Both the position numbers and the translations under genes were made by a program. This document shows, in pieces, positions 24,201 through 35,639 of a stretch of 64,000 nucleotides of DNA. How positions within the stretch are numbered: the first letter of the stretch is position 1; each line of letters starts with the position of its first letter. Origin of the DNA: Trichopria drosophilae (taxonomy: Eukaryota; Arthropoda; Insecta; Hymenoptera; Diapriidae). The notes under the pieces were generated by a model, which was given only the letters and a program-made list of their open reading frames with translations, did not search any database and had not been told where the DNA came from. The stretch covers positions 133,910,001 through 133,974,000 of the forward strand of contig CM059584.1 of NCBI GenBank assembly GCA_030407085.1. Reading direction: 5' to 3'.

Positions 24201-24395
24201 TGAGAAAAAAGAACCCCAGAGGCGACCAAAATTTCGATAATTTGTTGCACAAATGAATATTTAAAATGTGTACTTACTCGAACTAACATTTATCTGTGAA
24301 TTTCTATGCTTTACTGACCATCGTATGATATCTCATTTAGTAATGGCGAGTAACGATCTGTATGAAGGATTTAAAACATGCATTTCATTTATATG

Positions 24396-24960
24396 CACTC
24401 AGAAAAAAATCCACAGTTAAATTGACTATATCACATAGTTGGAAAAATATAGTTAAAATAACTATAATCTGGTGCAGTCCTCATTTCACATTATGTCTCG
24501 TAGTAAATCTTTATATTTATTACGAGATATTATTCATAGTTAAAGTTTGTATTTACTGTGTGACGTTCACAAACTTAGCGCAGTATTGATTTTTTGTTTT
24601 TCTCTTTGTTTCTTTGTTTATCTTATACAAAGAATGAAGGGAGAAAACTGGACTTTTCATATGCTATGATGTATATAGTTTACAAATATTTTTAAAAATT
24701 TATTGACGCTTTTCCATATTTTTAATGACAATTTCTTATACAATTTCTCTCAGGGTAGGTAGTAATTTTCTGAAATGACTATTACAAAATAGTTGAGTCT
24801 ATTTGTCTATTATGATAATTAACAGTTTCAATCATGAAACAATAGTTGAACTTTACTATTTCAGAATAGTTATTTTAACTATTACCATGCCTAGTCCTCA
24901 TTTCACACTATGATTCATAGTAAAAAAAATTGTCATTTCAATTACTTTTTTTTCTGAGTG
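24396..24960. mobile_element. 0.56-kb MITE, CACTCAGA termini, copy 1
   Basis: Exact 14-bp terminal inverted repeat CACTCAGAAAAAAA (24396-24409) and its complement ending at 24960. The interior has many short 'actatagttaa'-type motifs near both ends. A second copy lies at about 41632-42192 with most of its length alignable ('cacaaacttagcgcagtatt' in both). The 75-codon frame at 24362-24589 is not a gene. Confidence 0.75.
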
Positions 24961-25120
24961 GGTGTTTCACCTCTTTCGGGAATGTGACATAGAGGGCCTG
25001 CCACGAATACACGTGCGCCACCAAACGGTAAGAATTCGATTCATCAGCATTTCCAGCGTTCTCCGCTACATCCAAGATTGATGTGACGAAAATAGCCGAT
25101 GTTTCAGTTGAAAATGTCAA
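24961..25120. other. GC-richer flank, unassigned
   Basis: 'gagggcctgccacgaataca' and following sequence are GC-richer than the surroundings. An open - frame of 60 codons runs through it. No domain was recognised. Confidence 0.25.
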
Positions 25121-25309
25121 TCAATGGTGAATATTTTAGTTTTACACGAGTTACTACTGACGCTGAAGTGTGGAGGTTCCTAAAAAATGCAATTTTCATC
25201 AACATAACGTTTCGTTCATTTTTAAAGAATTTTGCAAAAATATATATGGAACTCCCTAAACCGTTGTTAATCATGATGTAGTACTGTAATAAGAAATAAT
25301 TAAAAAATG

Positions 25310-25650
25310 AAGAATATAGAAAGAAATGTATGGTTTGCGGTAGGAGGCCCCGTTAACAGCAGCTGGCGTAAAATCGTGACTGGAAGATGCTCCGCAAATT
25401 GCGAATCTTTTTCTGGAAAGAAACAAAACGGAGCGGGCGCCAGGAACGTGTTTGTGTCGGTTAAACCAAACGTATTTCAACACAACGTTTAGATTGTAAT
25501 TACAGGAAGAGACACGCAAGAAGAGAGCGTCGTTGCGACGTTACGGACAAATCGCCGGCCGAAACAACCCGTTACCGATCGATTTTGCAAAATGTGTATC
25601 GACTGACGTGATTTTTTTACCTGCATTTCCGGAACCATCGTTTTGTTCTA
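25310..25650. promoter_or_regulatory. GC-rich single-copy island, candidate regulatory DNA
   Basis: 'gtaggaggccccgttaacag', 'aaaacggagcgggcgccagg' and 'ttgcgacgttacggac' mark a 340-bp island. Short frames stay open on both strands (25271-25519 -, 25307-25492 +), as expected from raised GC. No protein family was recognised. It is a promoter or enhancer candidate. Confidence 0.3.
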
Positions 25651-25779
25651 AAAAGCAGTTCAAAGGTTCTCAAAATTACGAACGTTTCTTATTTCACATA
25701 TGTATGAAAAAATTGGTAAACTTCTGTCCCATGTCTGTCCCAAAATTACCATCTGAAATGGTAAAATTTTAAAAAACTT

Positions 25780-28700
25780 GTTATCACGACAGTATTTTTT
25801 GGAATTCGCATATTTTTTAAAACTATTAATTGATCTTCAACTGCGCTGAATTTAATATCGAATAAACGTTGAACAAATGTAAAAAAAAGGTTTAAAGAAC
25901 GTTTCTCTTTAAGAAATATATTAATTTAAACAATTTCGTTTTAATTGTGTAATAAACAAACTTATCTTTAACTTTAAAGTTTTTCTAAAAAAAAACCCTT
26001 TTTCTCAATAAATTTTGTCTCTTTTCATGAAATAGATTGATATTTTGTTGTAGATCCTCAGTAGACTAAAAAAAAATGTAGTTATATTGTTGGATTTAAA
26101 ATCTCCCGATCGTTAAATATGCTGTACAATACATAACCTTAAATATAACGCAGTTTTGGAGTTAAATCGTCATGTTAAATATTAGTGATAGTAAAGTACA
26201 TGTAATAACATTGATTAAACGAAAATAATCTATTGTCACAGTGAATATAGTTGTCGGGAATATATAATATAATAATCCAAATTGCAAGATTAACATGAAA
26301 TTAATAATAATTTTTTCCCTTGTTAATTCTGCAGTTATTAGATATTACAAACACTTTTACGTTTTCTGATGGTTGCATTAACTTTTTTTTCGTCGTTTGG
26401 GACCTTTTTTTATTTTGGAATTTTGTTCCAGAGTAAAAAATGGCACAGCTATTTTGTTTTAAATACCGAGAATATCATTTTTATAATAATTTAATTATAT
26501 ACATAATACAGACTCCAAAAAAATTAATTTTTTTAAGAAAAACACATTTTATTTTTAGTTTCATAAATCTGGTTCTCCTATGATAGCTGTTGTTTCAGCA
26601 ATAGGTTGTCTCTGACTTACATCAGTCTCAAATTTTTAAAATAAGATCGACTCTTGGGCAGTATTGAACAATAAAAATAGGACTTGGAATAAAAATTTCT
26701 AATTTAAACTGGTTTGAAAAAAAGAGTGGTATAGAAAACTAATTTGTTCATAGAGACTTGAATTTTATTCAAACCATTCTTGGGTTTTTTGACTCGACAT
26801 GAAAAATAGATCATCACAACTATAATGGTTGACAAGAGAAGACTATAAAAAGTTTCATCCGAAAAATTTAATTTTTCTTAGAAATTTTGTATTAGAAAAT
26901 TATTGTAGTTTATGATATAGATAGACTTCATAAATTAAACAATATTAATACTCATAGTATAATCACCAGCAGAGATGCATCTGATTATTCAAATACCATA
27001 GTTATTCCGTATAATTTTAACACGATAAAACACATTTTCGATAATTTAAAACCCTCTCTTTTTTTTTTAATAACGGCACGTGATATATTTGAGTCAATTT
27101 TAGTCCATTCTGTAACCAGAATATTCAAGGGAAGTATGAGGATCTTTAGAAAAATTGAATTAAAAATAACAGCAAATTTAAGACTAAAAGAAATAAACAG
27201 GGTTCTGTATTATTTCCGGAAAAATCAATGAAGAATCTAAATTATTTATTTATGTAGAAATTTTTGTAAAAGTATAGAAAAGCTGTAATTTCGAACAATT
27301 TTTCATTCGTCCATCAAAATTATAGTTCAAAAATCGCAAGCATAGATTTAAAAACATTAGTACAAATAATTGGTATCATAATTAGTTTTTAAAAAATTGA
27401 ATTTCTTCAGTAATAAAAGAAGATGTTAAATATGCCTTTGATAAAGAATTTTATAATATTTTATAAAATTTATAATTCTGCAATATCAATTTTTATTATA
27501 GACGGTTTTGCAAAGTGAGTAAATTATATTAGTATTACATTTTTCAGTCTCTTATATCAAATTTTTGGGAATCTGTTATCTGACATTTCTAGATTTTTTA
27601 CATAGTTCAATATAAGTTTAAAATCCAAATCTAATTCTAATTTTATTGCGTGTTTGTGCATACATTACTGTTGATAATACCAAAGCTTAAAAGCGACGCT
27701 TACCCAAATTTAAATCTTCTATTTCAATTTTATTAATCAAGTTGATAGTAGGTTGAATTAAAAATAAAGTACCCGACTGGGCAAAGGGAACGCCCAGGTA
27801 AACATATTCTTTTTCAAATTTAATTTCTTTACATTTACATCTTAACGGAGGGAGTTTATTCTTATGCCCATGTCCCTCTTTTTGAAATATTAAAATTTTT
27901 TTTTTTAATATTTACATATTAAAAATATTTTGTGATATTATCCTTATTATATTCTATATTCTCTATCATATTTTTGTGAAAAGTTTATATAAATTTGTCA
28001 AAGACTGTTTAATGCGCCGAAACTTCATGCTGGGAAATTAGGTATTTTTTGCAAATCGTAGTTTTCTGATTTTCATAGTATTGCGCCTGTTACTGTGTTG
28101 AGAATAATTTATTGTAACTTTTATTCTAGTTCTTCAAATGTATTCGTGACACTGCTCCCTAAACAAAAGAAATAAATTATCTATCTATCTGTCTGTATCT
28201 ATATGTCGTACTATTATAGTAATAAAAAGAAGTTGTTTAATTTACAAAATTAGTAAATTTAAAATTATTAAATAATAATAATTATATACCGATGAATAAT
28301 ATTACTATAATAAGACAGCAATTTTTTTTAAATTTACAGAAAAGGTTTTACTGAATAGATTTTATAGTAAATTATTTCACAATCTTGAAAGTGAATGTTT
28401 TCATTACAACTCGATAGGATTTCAATGTTGTTTTTTAGCGGATTTAGCCGTATCATATTAAATATTAAATAATAATACTTCGTTGATAGAAGTGCAGTTT
28501 GTAACACGTATTACGTCATGTTAATATTTTTCTGTAAATAAAATAATTAAAATTCTTCTTCGTATTGGTTTTAACGCTTACGAAATCTCGTTATTTAACA
28601 TAAATTTTGCATTTAAAATATTTTGCAGATGAATCTCAAATAATCGGAATGTGCAACTTTTCGAAAGATTGCATTTGGTATTCTACAAATAATCATAAAT

Positions 28701-29100
28701 AATCATATATATATATATATATACGTTTTTAAAATGATTCTGACGACTTTCTCAATGAACTAAATAAGGGTAGTGGTAATAGTAATCAAAGAGTCCGTAG
28801 TAAAAAAATTGCTACTCTCGACCGAATAAATTATTTAAATTTTTCAAAATCCCGCCAGATCTTTCACCATCTTTTGGCAAGCTTCCCCCCTATTTTTCGA
28901 TGATAACAAAAGTGAATCGTTGCCTATGGCAATAAACAAGAGAATCACTTATTATCAGATCCTTCCGAAATCGACATCTGTAATGTGACACTGCAACGGG
29001 TCTTGCTTATTTCGGTTTTTTTACGACCATTTTTCAAAATTATACAGTTGTGAAAGCCTTTCCGGGAGAATTCTTTCTCGTTAATCCTAAAGATTTCCGA
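25780..29100. other. Long AT-rich intergenic stretch
   Basis: No gene or clear transposon. Small features: a TATC/TGTC microsatellite after 'agaaataaattatc' (about 28169-28200), possibly a non-LTR tail; and an (AT)n run at about 28705-28723. Confidence 0.5.
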
Positions 29101-29150
29101 TCAGTGAAAAATTTCTCCATCCTAACTAAAAAACAACACCTGGAAGAAAA

Positions 29151-29342
29151 ATGGCGAAAAGTCGTGGTGGCCGATCAAAAGGCAAGAAGGGTAAAATGAA
29201 TGGCTTCATTCTTTTCTTTCTGATGATGTTGAAGAAAAATCCAACAGCTTGCGTCACCAAAGTAGCAGTTCAAGCTGGAAAAAAATGGCATCAACTATCG
29301 GACAAAGAAAAATGCAAGTACCTCAAAAAAGGAAGACGATGA
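29151..29342 (+). CDS. Small basic HMG-box-like protein (sperm chromatin type)
   Basis: A 63-residue intronless frame. Residues 4-15 are a Lys/Arg/Gly-rich tail (KSRGGRSKGKKG). Residues 16-60 resemble an HMG-box of the MST-HMG/protamine-like type of insects: 'MNGFILFFLMMLKKNP' as helix 1, then V-x-K-x-A-x2-A-G-x2-W (W46) and 'LSDKEKCKY' (Y57). Such proteins package DNA in sperm nuclei. Family assignment is by motif. Right after an A6 run (29325-29330) the +1 frame stays open for 49 more codons to a stop at 29479, beginning EDDEDLDKFSP. A one-base shift would therefore give a roughly 110-residue protein. Start choice: the ATG directly precedes the basic tail. It could also be a retained pseudogene. 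Confidence 0.6.
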   Translation: MAKSRGGRSKGKKGKMNGFILFFLMMLKKNPTACVTKVAVQAGKKWHQLSDKEKCKYLKKGRR

Positions 29343-30750
29343 GGACCTCGACAAATTCTCTCCAATGGCGTTTTTCAAAAACCGTCGCAAGATTTTTCAA
29401 TATTTTTCGCCACCAGAACCTGGACGGAATGTGTCCATTGTGCGACCAGTGACTATTGCAGTGCACTACGCGATTTCGTAAATTCACCAGTATTTTTGAA
29501 ATGTACATATTTTTTAACTTTGTCCTTATTTTGAATTTGTATACATGTCAATTTTTAATATAAACTTGTTTTACAGTTTTACACTTATAATTTAGCGAGT
29601 TTTATTCAAGTTATCCGTTTGTATCTCTCGTTTACTTCTTTTCGTGAACTCGTATCCATTTCTTTTCGATTTTCCAGGACGAAACACAATTGAGCGTTTT
29701 CTTGACATTAGGTTAATACAATTTGCTGTTATTAATTAGAATTTTGGGTTTTTGAGAAGTTATATCTGAATAGTTATTGAATTCCTAATTAATGTGTTTA
29801 TCAATGTTTATCAAATGTAGTTAGCATGGATTATTTAAATACGTTTTTTTTGAGGTTATGAACATCTTTTCCTTGTATTGAATCGTCAGTTTTAAGTTTG
29901 AGGTTTTAAAGGTCGGAGAATTCATCATTCGAATTTTTGGTAATTTTTATACAATTTGTAAGTATGAAATATATTTTTTGAGGTTATAAAGACCTTTTTA
30001 CTACAAATAAATCATTAGTTTGAAGCTTGACATATTTTATTTACATTTTTAAAGGTTATTCATTTTTTCTTTCATTCTGCATAAATATCTAAAAATAGTG
30101 AGATTAAATATATTTTTGTATTTAAATATTTATTTCGAGTAGTATTTTGGTCATTCTTTTACTTCATTATACTTTTTTGAGAATCAGTAATAAGTACATG
30201 CAATTAACTTTAGTTAGTCTCCCTGCACAGAGAATTCTTCGAGTTTTGCTGCAGTTAGTCGCGGCATATTATTGACGTAATACGAACTAAGAAAATTCTA
30301 AGGGAGAATAGTTGACAGATGATGGTTTCTTATCATGAACTTCTTAAATATTTTTTGAACTGAATGACTAAAGAGGATTTGTTGCCATGGTGCATTTCTT
30401 CGTAAGTTTAAGAAAAAAGGATAAATGGTTAACCTTCATAATATCACAGATAAGTAGATAATTTGTGTAGACAATAAAACTAACCCTAATTGTACATTTC
30501 TTCAAGCTTGACACATATTTTGGTTTACAGTAGTAACCCCACCCTACTCTCATTTTACCTCTATTTGATAACTATGAGCATAAAAACGATTTTTTTATTG
30601 TGTGTAAATATGACAATTATGTATAATATATTGTTTATAAGCACGGACATATCAAAGTTCGTGGTTGTCTGTGAAAATTGTAGGACAAATGTTTTTAAAG
30701 GATTGAAAATATTAGAATAAAGTCAACATTTCATAAACAAATAATCTGTT
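29343..30750. other. Intergenic DNA downstream of the HMG-box-like gene
   Basis: 29343-29481 may belong to the upstream gene in a shifted frame. After that the DNA is AT-rich, with several 'gaggttataaagaccttt'-like stretches (29850-30060) hinting at an old tandem repeat. No other gene was recognised. Confidence 0.4.
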
Positions 30751-30759
30751 TATGAAACA

Positions 30760-31110
30760 AATTGGGTCACGTTCGAAAGTTCAAATCAAGGATTGACCGT
30801 TGGAACGATGATCGTGACTACTCCTCGCCTCGTCTCTGGATTATCGATATTTCAGAGGATTACGATTACTTTGCGATTGTCTCCGTTAGATCCCGAAGAA
30901 ATCAAAGTTCATCGCGCTCTCATCAATCCTGAACATCGACGAGATGATGATTGATGTCGAATCCTTGAAAGATCTGTCCGTATACATCTGAAAAAAAGTC
31001 CTCATCATCGATGCCTATTTAATGACCTTATTATGCTTATTTGCGACTTACTTTTCCGTTGCCTTCTAGATTTATTAGGGTTTTGCACGTCGGATTGTCC
31101 GCTTTCACGT
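30760..31110. promoter_or_regulatory. GC-richer island, candidate regulatory DNA
   Basis: 'ctcctcgcctcgtctctgga', 'tgtctccgttagatcccgaa' and 'aacatcgacgagatgatgat' define a non-repetitive island without a usable frame. It could be a conserved non-coding element. Confidence 0.25.
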
Positions 31111-31707
31111 TGCATTTTTTTTTCCTACTCGTGTCCCTGCTTTATGAGATTATAAATCTTTTGCAATATCTTGTAATCATTTGTTCAGATGGAATAAGAC
31201 GTTAAAAGGTCTTCTGTAATTAATGCATGGTTTTCGATTCAATCTTGATCTTGCTGTGAGAGGGTTATGTTTTTTAAAATGTAAGTTGTGGATCTTGTAA
31301 GCGCTAATGCGCTGTTTTATTCTTGTCACAAATTTCTTTTTATATGGTAACACTTTTACTTTACTAAATATAAATCATCTGAAATTTCTGCAACGTTATA
31401 TTGTATATCAACAGTTTCTGTAGATCTTAATTTTTCTACAACAAAATTGACTGTAGATGAAGCTTTTAATACTAATAACGATATATTGGCTATATTTTTG
31501 GATGTTAACATTTGATAGTGTTTTAGGTGATACTCTTTTGGATAAATTAGCCCAGTTAGGCTGTTAACAATTTTGTTAAATTTTAAAGTTTGACGAAATG
31601 GAAATTTGGATACATTCACTCCAAAATTAGAAAATACAATACCGGCCAATTCCGTTCGGAAGGGTTTTTTTTTAATAATTTCCTAAAAAGATATTTTATT
31701 TCTTGCC

Positions 31708-31741
31708 CGTGTTTCGACCTTGTTGGAGGTCCTCCTCAAGG
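31708..31741 (-). ncRNA. Hammerhead-like core of Penelope-like element A
   Basis: The - strand reads TTGAGGA, GGACC, loop, GGTC, GAAAC. Core boxes and a 4-bp stem II are present, with U in place of the first C of CUGANGA. It lies on the same strand as, and 3' to, the RT remnant at 31860-32600, where Penelope-like elements carry hammerhead motifs. Confidence 0.5.
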
Positions 31742-31859
31742 GCATTGGATTACGTGAATTATAATTTAAGTATTTTCCAGAGCAAGTGGGATTTCTATAC
31801 CAATTTGTTATTGACATATTTTCCTCTCTAATAACGCGCAAAAACAAGAAACGGTTAAC

Positions 31860-32600
31860 TCGTATCTTTTTCAGATTCGAACATAAACTTCAATTCAATA
31901 GTCGTTGAAGGATTGTATTAAATGTTCAATGCAATTTTTTGGATAATGTGTGATTATGTCGTCTACATATCTTTTATAGATGTTAGGTTTATTCATAATT
32001 TAGTGAGGACTTTATTTTCTAAGTCATTACTAAGTCTGCTAGCGTAAGTAAAACAGGTAAATCCATAGGCGTGCCGCTATATTGTTTGTAAAGTTTGTTA
32101 AATATTAAAATTGTGGATTCTAAAATTAAAGTCTTGATTTTAATAATCTCTTTTATAAGCATTTCTTTATATCCTGTTTTCGTGTCATAGACTGATTAAA
32201 GCATGTGGTAGTGAACAAGCTAACTACATCTAGCGAAAAAACACTGTGATTATGTAGAATTGGTATTTTGTTTATTTGATTGACAAAACTCCAGGAATTT
32301 TTAGTTCTATTCTCGTTGTTTTTTTATCGTTTGGTGTAGAATGTTGTGTAAATATTTACAAATATTATAAATTAGACACCCTAAAGCGGATACAATCGGT
32401 CTCATGCAGTAGCCAGGGTGGGTAGTGCATATAACATTATTTCGTTATTACATTTTAAGTATTTTGCAGTATCAGAGTCAATATATTTTTTATTTTTCCA
32501 CTTATTTAATATGTCACTGATCTTGTTTTGAGTCATATTGGTCTTGTCTTTACATTTTATAAGGTTTGAATTTTCGACCGATTTCTAAATTAATATATTC
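31860..32600 (-). pseudogene. Penelope-like reverse transcriptase remnant, element A
   Basis: Conceptual - strand pieces in family order: 'LYALPTLAT' with 'RPIVSALG' (the LPKIHKP..RPIVS motif), 'VFSLDVVSLFT' (motif A), 'GTPMDLPVLLTLADLVM' (G-TPMGSP..A-LVM) and 'IYKRYVDDII' (catalytic YVDD). Stops and frameshifts break it. The 3' part with thumb and GIY-YIG nuclease is missing before the hammerhead at 31741. The 5' end is cut where element B begins (about 32650-32745). It is a dead fragment of a retroelement that encoded RT. Confidence 0.8.
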
Positions 32601-32752
32601 TTAAATAGTTTTGGTGTTTTTTGGTCACATAAATAATAGAAATTTAAAAATGGTTGAGTTTAATAAAAATTTAAAAATTAGAGGAGAAAAAAAAACAAAG
32701 ATCAATAATTAGGAGGATTTTTGTAATATTAATAATAAATAAATATTTAGCA

Positions 32753-32784
32753 ACGTTTCGACTCTAATATGAGTCCGCTTCAAG
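32753..32784 (-). ncRNA. Hammerhead-like core of Penelope-like element B
   Basis: The - strand reads CTTGAAGC, GGACTC, loop, GAGTC, GAAACG. The GAAA box and a 5-bp stem II (GACTC/GAGTC) are clear. The CUGANGA box is degenerate. It sits just 3' of the GIY-YIG segment, marking the 3' terminal region of the element. Confidence 0.45.
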
Positions 32785-33425
32785 GCTATGTAAGGAAACG
32801 GTGGTGATTGTGTCGTATTTATAATAAATTAGGGGATATGAAGTTTTGTATGTGTTGGTGGTGTGGTACTAAAAATAAAGGAATCGTTGACAAACTGTTT
32901 GTGAATATGGTGTTGTTCTCTTTTTTTAAATGAAATAATTTTTTAAAGGTGACCTCTTTTTGCACAGTTTTTTTCTTTTGCAAGGATTATAGTGTTGCTA
33001 TAATCAAAATCGTGTCCAGTTTTAAGTCTGTGGTTGGTTAGACCTGTAAACTGTTCCGATTTTTTTGCAAAAATGTTCCTCTTGTATTCGTTTATTCGTG
33101 TTTTGAGAGGCCTATACGTCTAGCCGATATAAGATTTATTGCAATGAGAACAAGGAATTTTATACACAACTTCTCTTTGTTTTTCAAAGGGAAGTCGGTA
33201 TTTTTGAGGTTTGATTTGTGCAATATTAGTTTTAAAGTGTGTTTAAACTATCCCTACATTTTGAGTTTTAACTATATTCCCTGAAAGTTATTTTATATAC
33301 GGGGAACTTATTGTTTTGATTATGTTTTCGTTAATACTTGTGTTCAAATTGTTTCGGTTAGTTGAATTTATAAAATTAAGACGTTTTTTGATACTTTGGT
33401 CAATTAATAAGGACGGATATCCTAT
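32785..33425 (-). pseudogene. GIY-YIG endonuclease part of Penelope-like element B
   Basis: - strand reading: 'GYPSLLIDQSIKKRL' (end of RT thumb), then 'VYKIPCSHCNKSYIG', a stop (TAG) in place of the expected Gln, 'TYRPLKTRINEYKRN' and 'TGLTNHRLKTGHDFD'. The CxxC, YIG, Arg and following H match the GIY-YIG nuclease of Penelope-like elements, used to cut target DNA for integration. At least two nonsense codons make it inactive. Confidence 0.78.
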
Positions 33426-34010
33426 CACTTGAAAAAAATTAAAAATTTCTTCTTTCTTCCTTCTTCATGAATTTAAAGACAGTTATCACTTTTTACAATT
33501 AAGACTTTATTTAAAATTGAAAACGTACAAAAAAAAATATAAAACTTAAAACTCTTTAAAAAATATATACAAAAAATTATTAACTTTAAAAGTCTCTTTT
33601 TTTTTTCTTGTCTTTCATAAAATATGTAAAGGGATTAGATCGTGATCTTTTACGCGGGTTAAAAATTTCTTCTTCACTTTGACCTTTCTTATATCCTTTT
33701 CTAAATTTAAAAATTTTAAATATAAGTTCCCGTTGTAGTGGTTGTTCATCAGGTTTGAAATATAATGAAAGACTCTTTCGCGCCCTGAGTCCATAATTAA
33801 TATAAATAGGGTTTTAAGACGGGCTTGATTTCTTCAGAGTCTTTTAAAGTTAATAGTTTTTTGTATATATTTTTTAAAGAGTTTTAAGTTTTATATTTTT
33901 TTTGTACGTTTTCAATTTTAAATAAAGTCTTAATTTTAAAAAGTGATAAGTGTCTTTAAATTCATGAAGAAAGAAGAAATTTTTAATTTTTTTTTCAAGT
34001 GATAGGCAGA
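33424..34010. mobile_element. Foldback MITE inserted in Penelope-like element B
   Basis: The termini CCTATCACTTGAAAAAAA (left, about 33429) and the complement ending 'caagtgatagg' (about 34008) are inverted. The arms of about 175 bp are nearly identical: 'cttaaaactctttaaaaaat' (left) against 'attttttaaagagttttaag' (right). The 230-bp middle is not coding. It separates the RT thumb from the GIY-YIG segment of the host element. High arm identity suggests a fairly recent insertion. The 80-codon frame at 33874-34116 runs across its edge and is spurious. Confidence 0.8.
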
Positions 34011-34560
34011 GCCCATAACATTTACATGTATATGATTCCGATTTTTTGAGACATAGGATGGATAGATTCGTAGGGTATGTATCTACCTGACCAGGATTCT
34101 TTACGAAACCAATCAAGTTTCAGACTCCCATTGCCTTGAATGAATATTTTGACATCCAGATAATTGATTTGTTTATTTTGTTCAATTTCCGATATGAATT
34201 TCAATCTATTGTGAGAATCAAAATGATTGAATTCTCGTAGGATGTCTGATTCTTTGTTTTCCGGAATGCATGTAAGTATGTCATCAACATATTGGTAAAA
34301 AAATGTTGGATTGAGGTTTAATTTATTTACAATGCATTCCGTTACATACTCCAGGACTATATATGCGAGGACAGGGGAGAGAGGTGAACCCATTGGCATA
34401 TCGTAGGTTTGTTTGTAAACATTGTTCTGGAATTTAAAATAAGTCGAGTCTAGACATGTGTATATAGCAATAATAAAATCGTTCTGATCTAATAATGTAT
34501 GATTTTTAATATCGTTCCATTTATAATCAATACTTTTAACTACTAAAAACCACTACATCT
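34011..34560 (-). pseudogene. Penelope-like reverse transcriptase core, element B
   Basis: The 125-codon open frame (34022-34399) holds 'MPMGSPLSPVLAYIVLEYV', then 'YQYVDDILTC' (YVDD, catalytic Asp pair) and 'INYLDVKIF' followed by 'KESWSGRYIPYESIHPMSQK', all standard for Penelope-type RT. Upstream pieces 34420-34560 read 'YKLISLDVV' (motif A region) and 'YKQTYDMPMGSP'. Length and order fit the family, but the flanking frame is broken. This is the best preserved part of the element. Confidence 0.85.
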
Positions 34561-35280
34561 AATGAGATAAGTTTGTAGTTTTTTGGTATTACCTTTTTTT
34601 TATTTGTTCAACCAAGGACCAAGAATCTTTAATATTTGTGATGTTCTGTCTTAAAACTTTTGAAACGATCATGGACAAATATTTTGCTAGTTTCTAGGTT
34701 GGGCCTTTAATAGTTTATTTATTAATAGCCATTAATAGATACCCGTTTTTACAGATTTCGGGAAGTCCATATGCTCTCGGTGTTACAGCGTGTCTGACAG
34801 TTTACATTTTTAAAGTGAAATCATCCATAAGTTTATTTTTAAGCCAAACTTTTATCATGTCATTTAGAAATTTCATAAATGTAGGAATCTGACAGAATGT
34901 CTTTCATTTTGGAATCGTAGTCAGAAATACTCATGGCTACCGTGATGTTACCCTTATCTGCCCGTGTGAAAAAGATGTCAGGATATTCACTTTTAAATTC
35001 CTTTATGATTTTGTTGTAGTTGCGGTCAATAAGTTTGTTTGTTGTTCATAAACGTTAAGGAATGAAATTCGTTAATCGCTTGTATGTAGTATTTGTATTT
35101 GATTATTCTTAGGTAAGTATCGTCATCAAATAATAACTGCTCGACTTTGTCGATGTAATCCTTCTTAATCATAATTACAGAAATATTCCCTTTGTCTGAT
35201 TTTGTTAGACACCGTTTTTTAACGGTGTGCTTGGGTAGAAGATTCTTTGAACAATTTTATTTCTCATCAAATTGACTTTT
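34560..35280 (-). pseudogene. Penelope-like RT N-terminal region, doubled motif
   Basis: - strand pieces: 'CLTKSDKGNISVIMIKKDY' with 'KVEQLLFDDDTY' (35100-35220), and again 'FTRADKGNITVAMSISDY' with 'KMKDILSDSYIYEISK' (34880-34990). Both are the ADKGN..V motif found once at the RT N-terminus. They differ too much to be a recent duplication. Either two Penelope-like elements are joined here or one holds an old internal duplication. Frames are broken throughout. Confidence 0.7.
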
Positions 35281-35639
35281 TCCTGTGGAATTGGAAGTAT
35301 ATCCATTTCAGTTCTTGAAGGATTTGTTTTACACGTTGTCCGTATTTTTTTCAATTGGTTCATAAAAGTTTCTGTGTTGAAGGAAACAATTGATGAATTA
35401 TAGCACTATTTATCAATTTGACTTTGGGTAAAAATTCCTTGCCATCTTGATGATAATGTGATGAAAATAATATTTAAGGCCAATATTCAAAATTGATAGT
35501 AAAAAATAAATGTTGTCAATGAGCTATCGACATTCAATTAAAGAAAATACAATAATGGCTGATAAGGCAGGGTTTCATTAATCAAATTAAAACCTCGATA
35601 AAATTCCAGGTATGAGTTCTCTCCAAATTCTTTTATTAG

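Noticed and set aside
28160..28205. Short TATC repeat as a CRISPR-like or telomeric array
   Set aside because: Simple microsatellite with no spacers, and no TTAGG-type units.
31356..31649. 97-codon - strand frame downstream of the element A hammerhead
   Set aside because: No family recognised and the first codon is TTG, not ATG; it may be host or transposon sequence, so no product is claimed.
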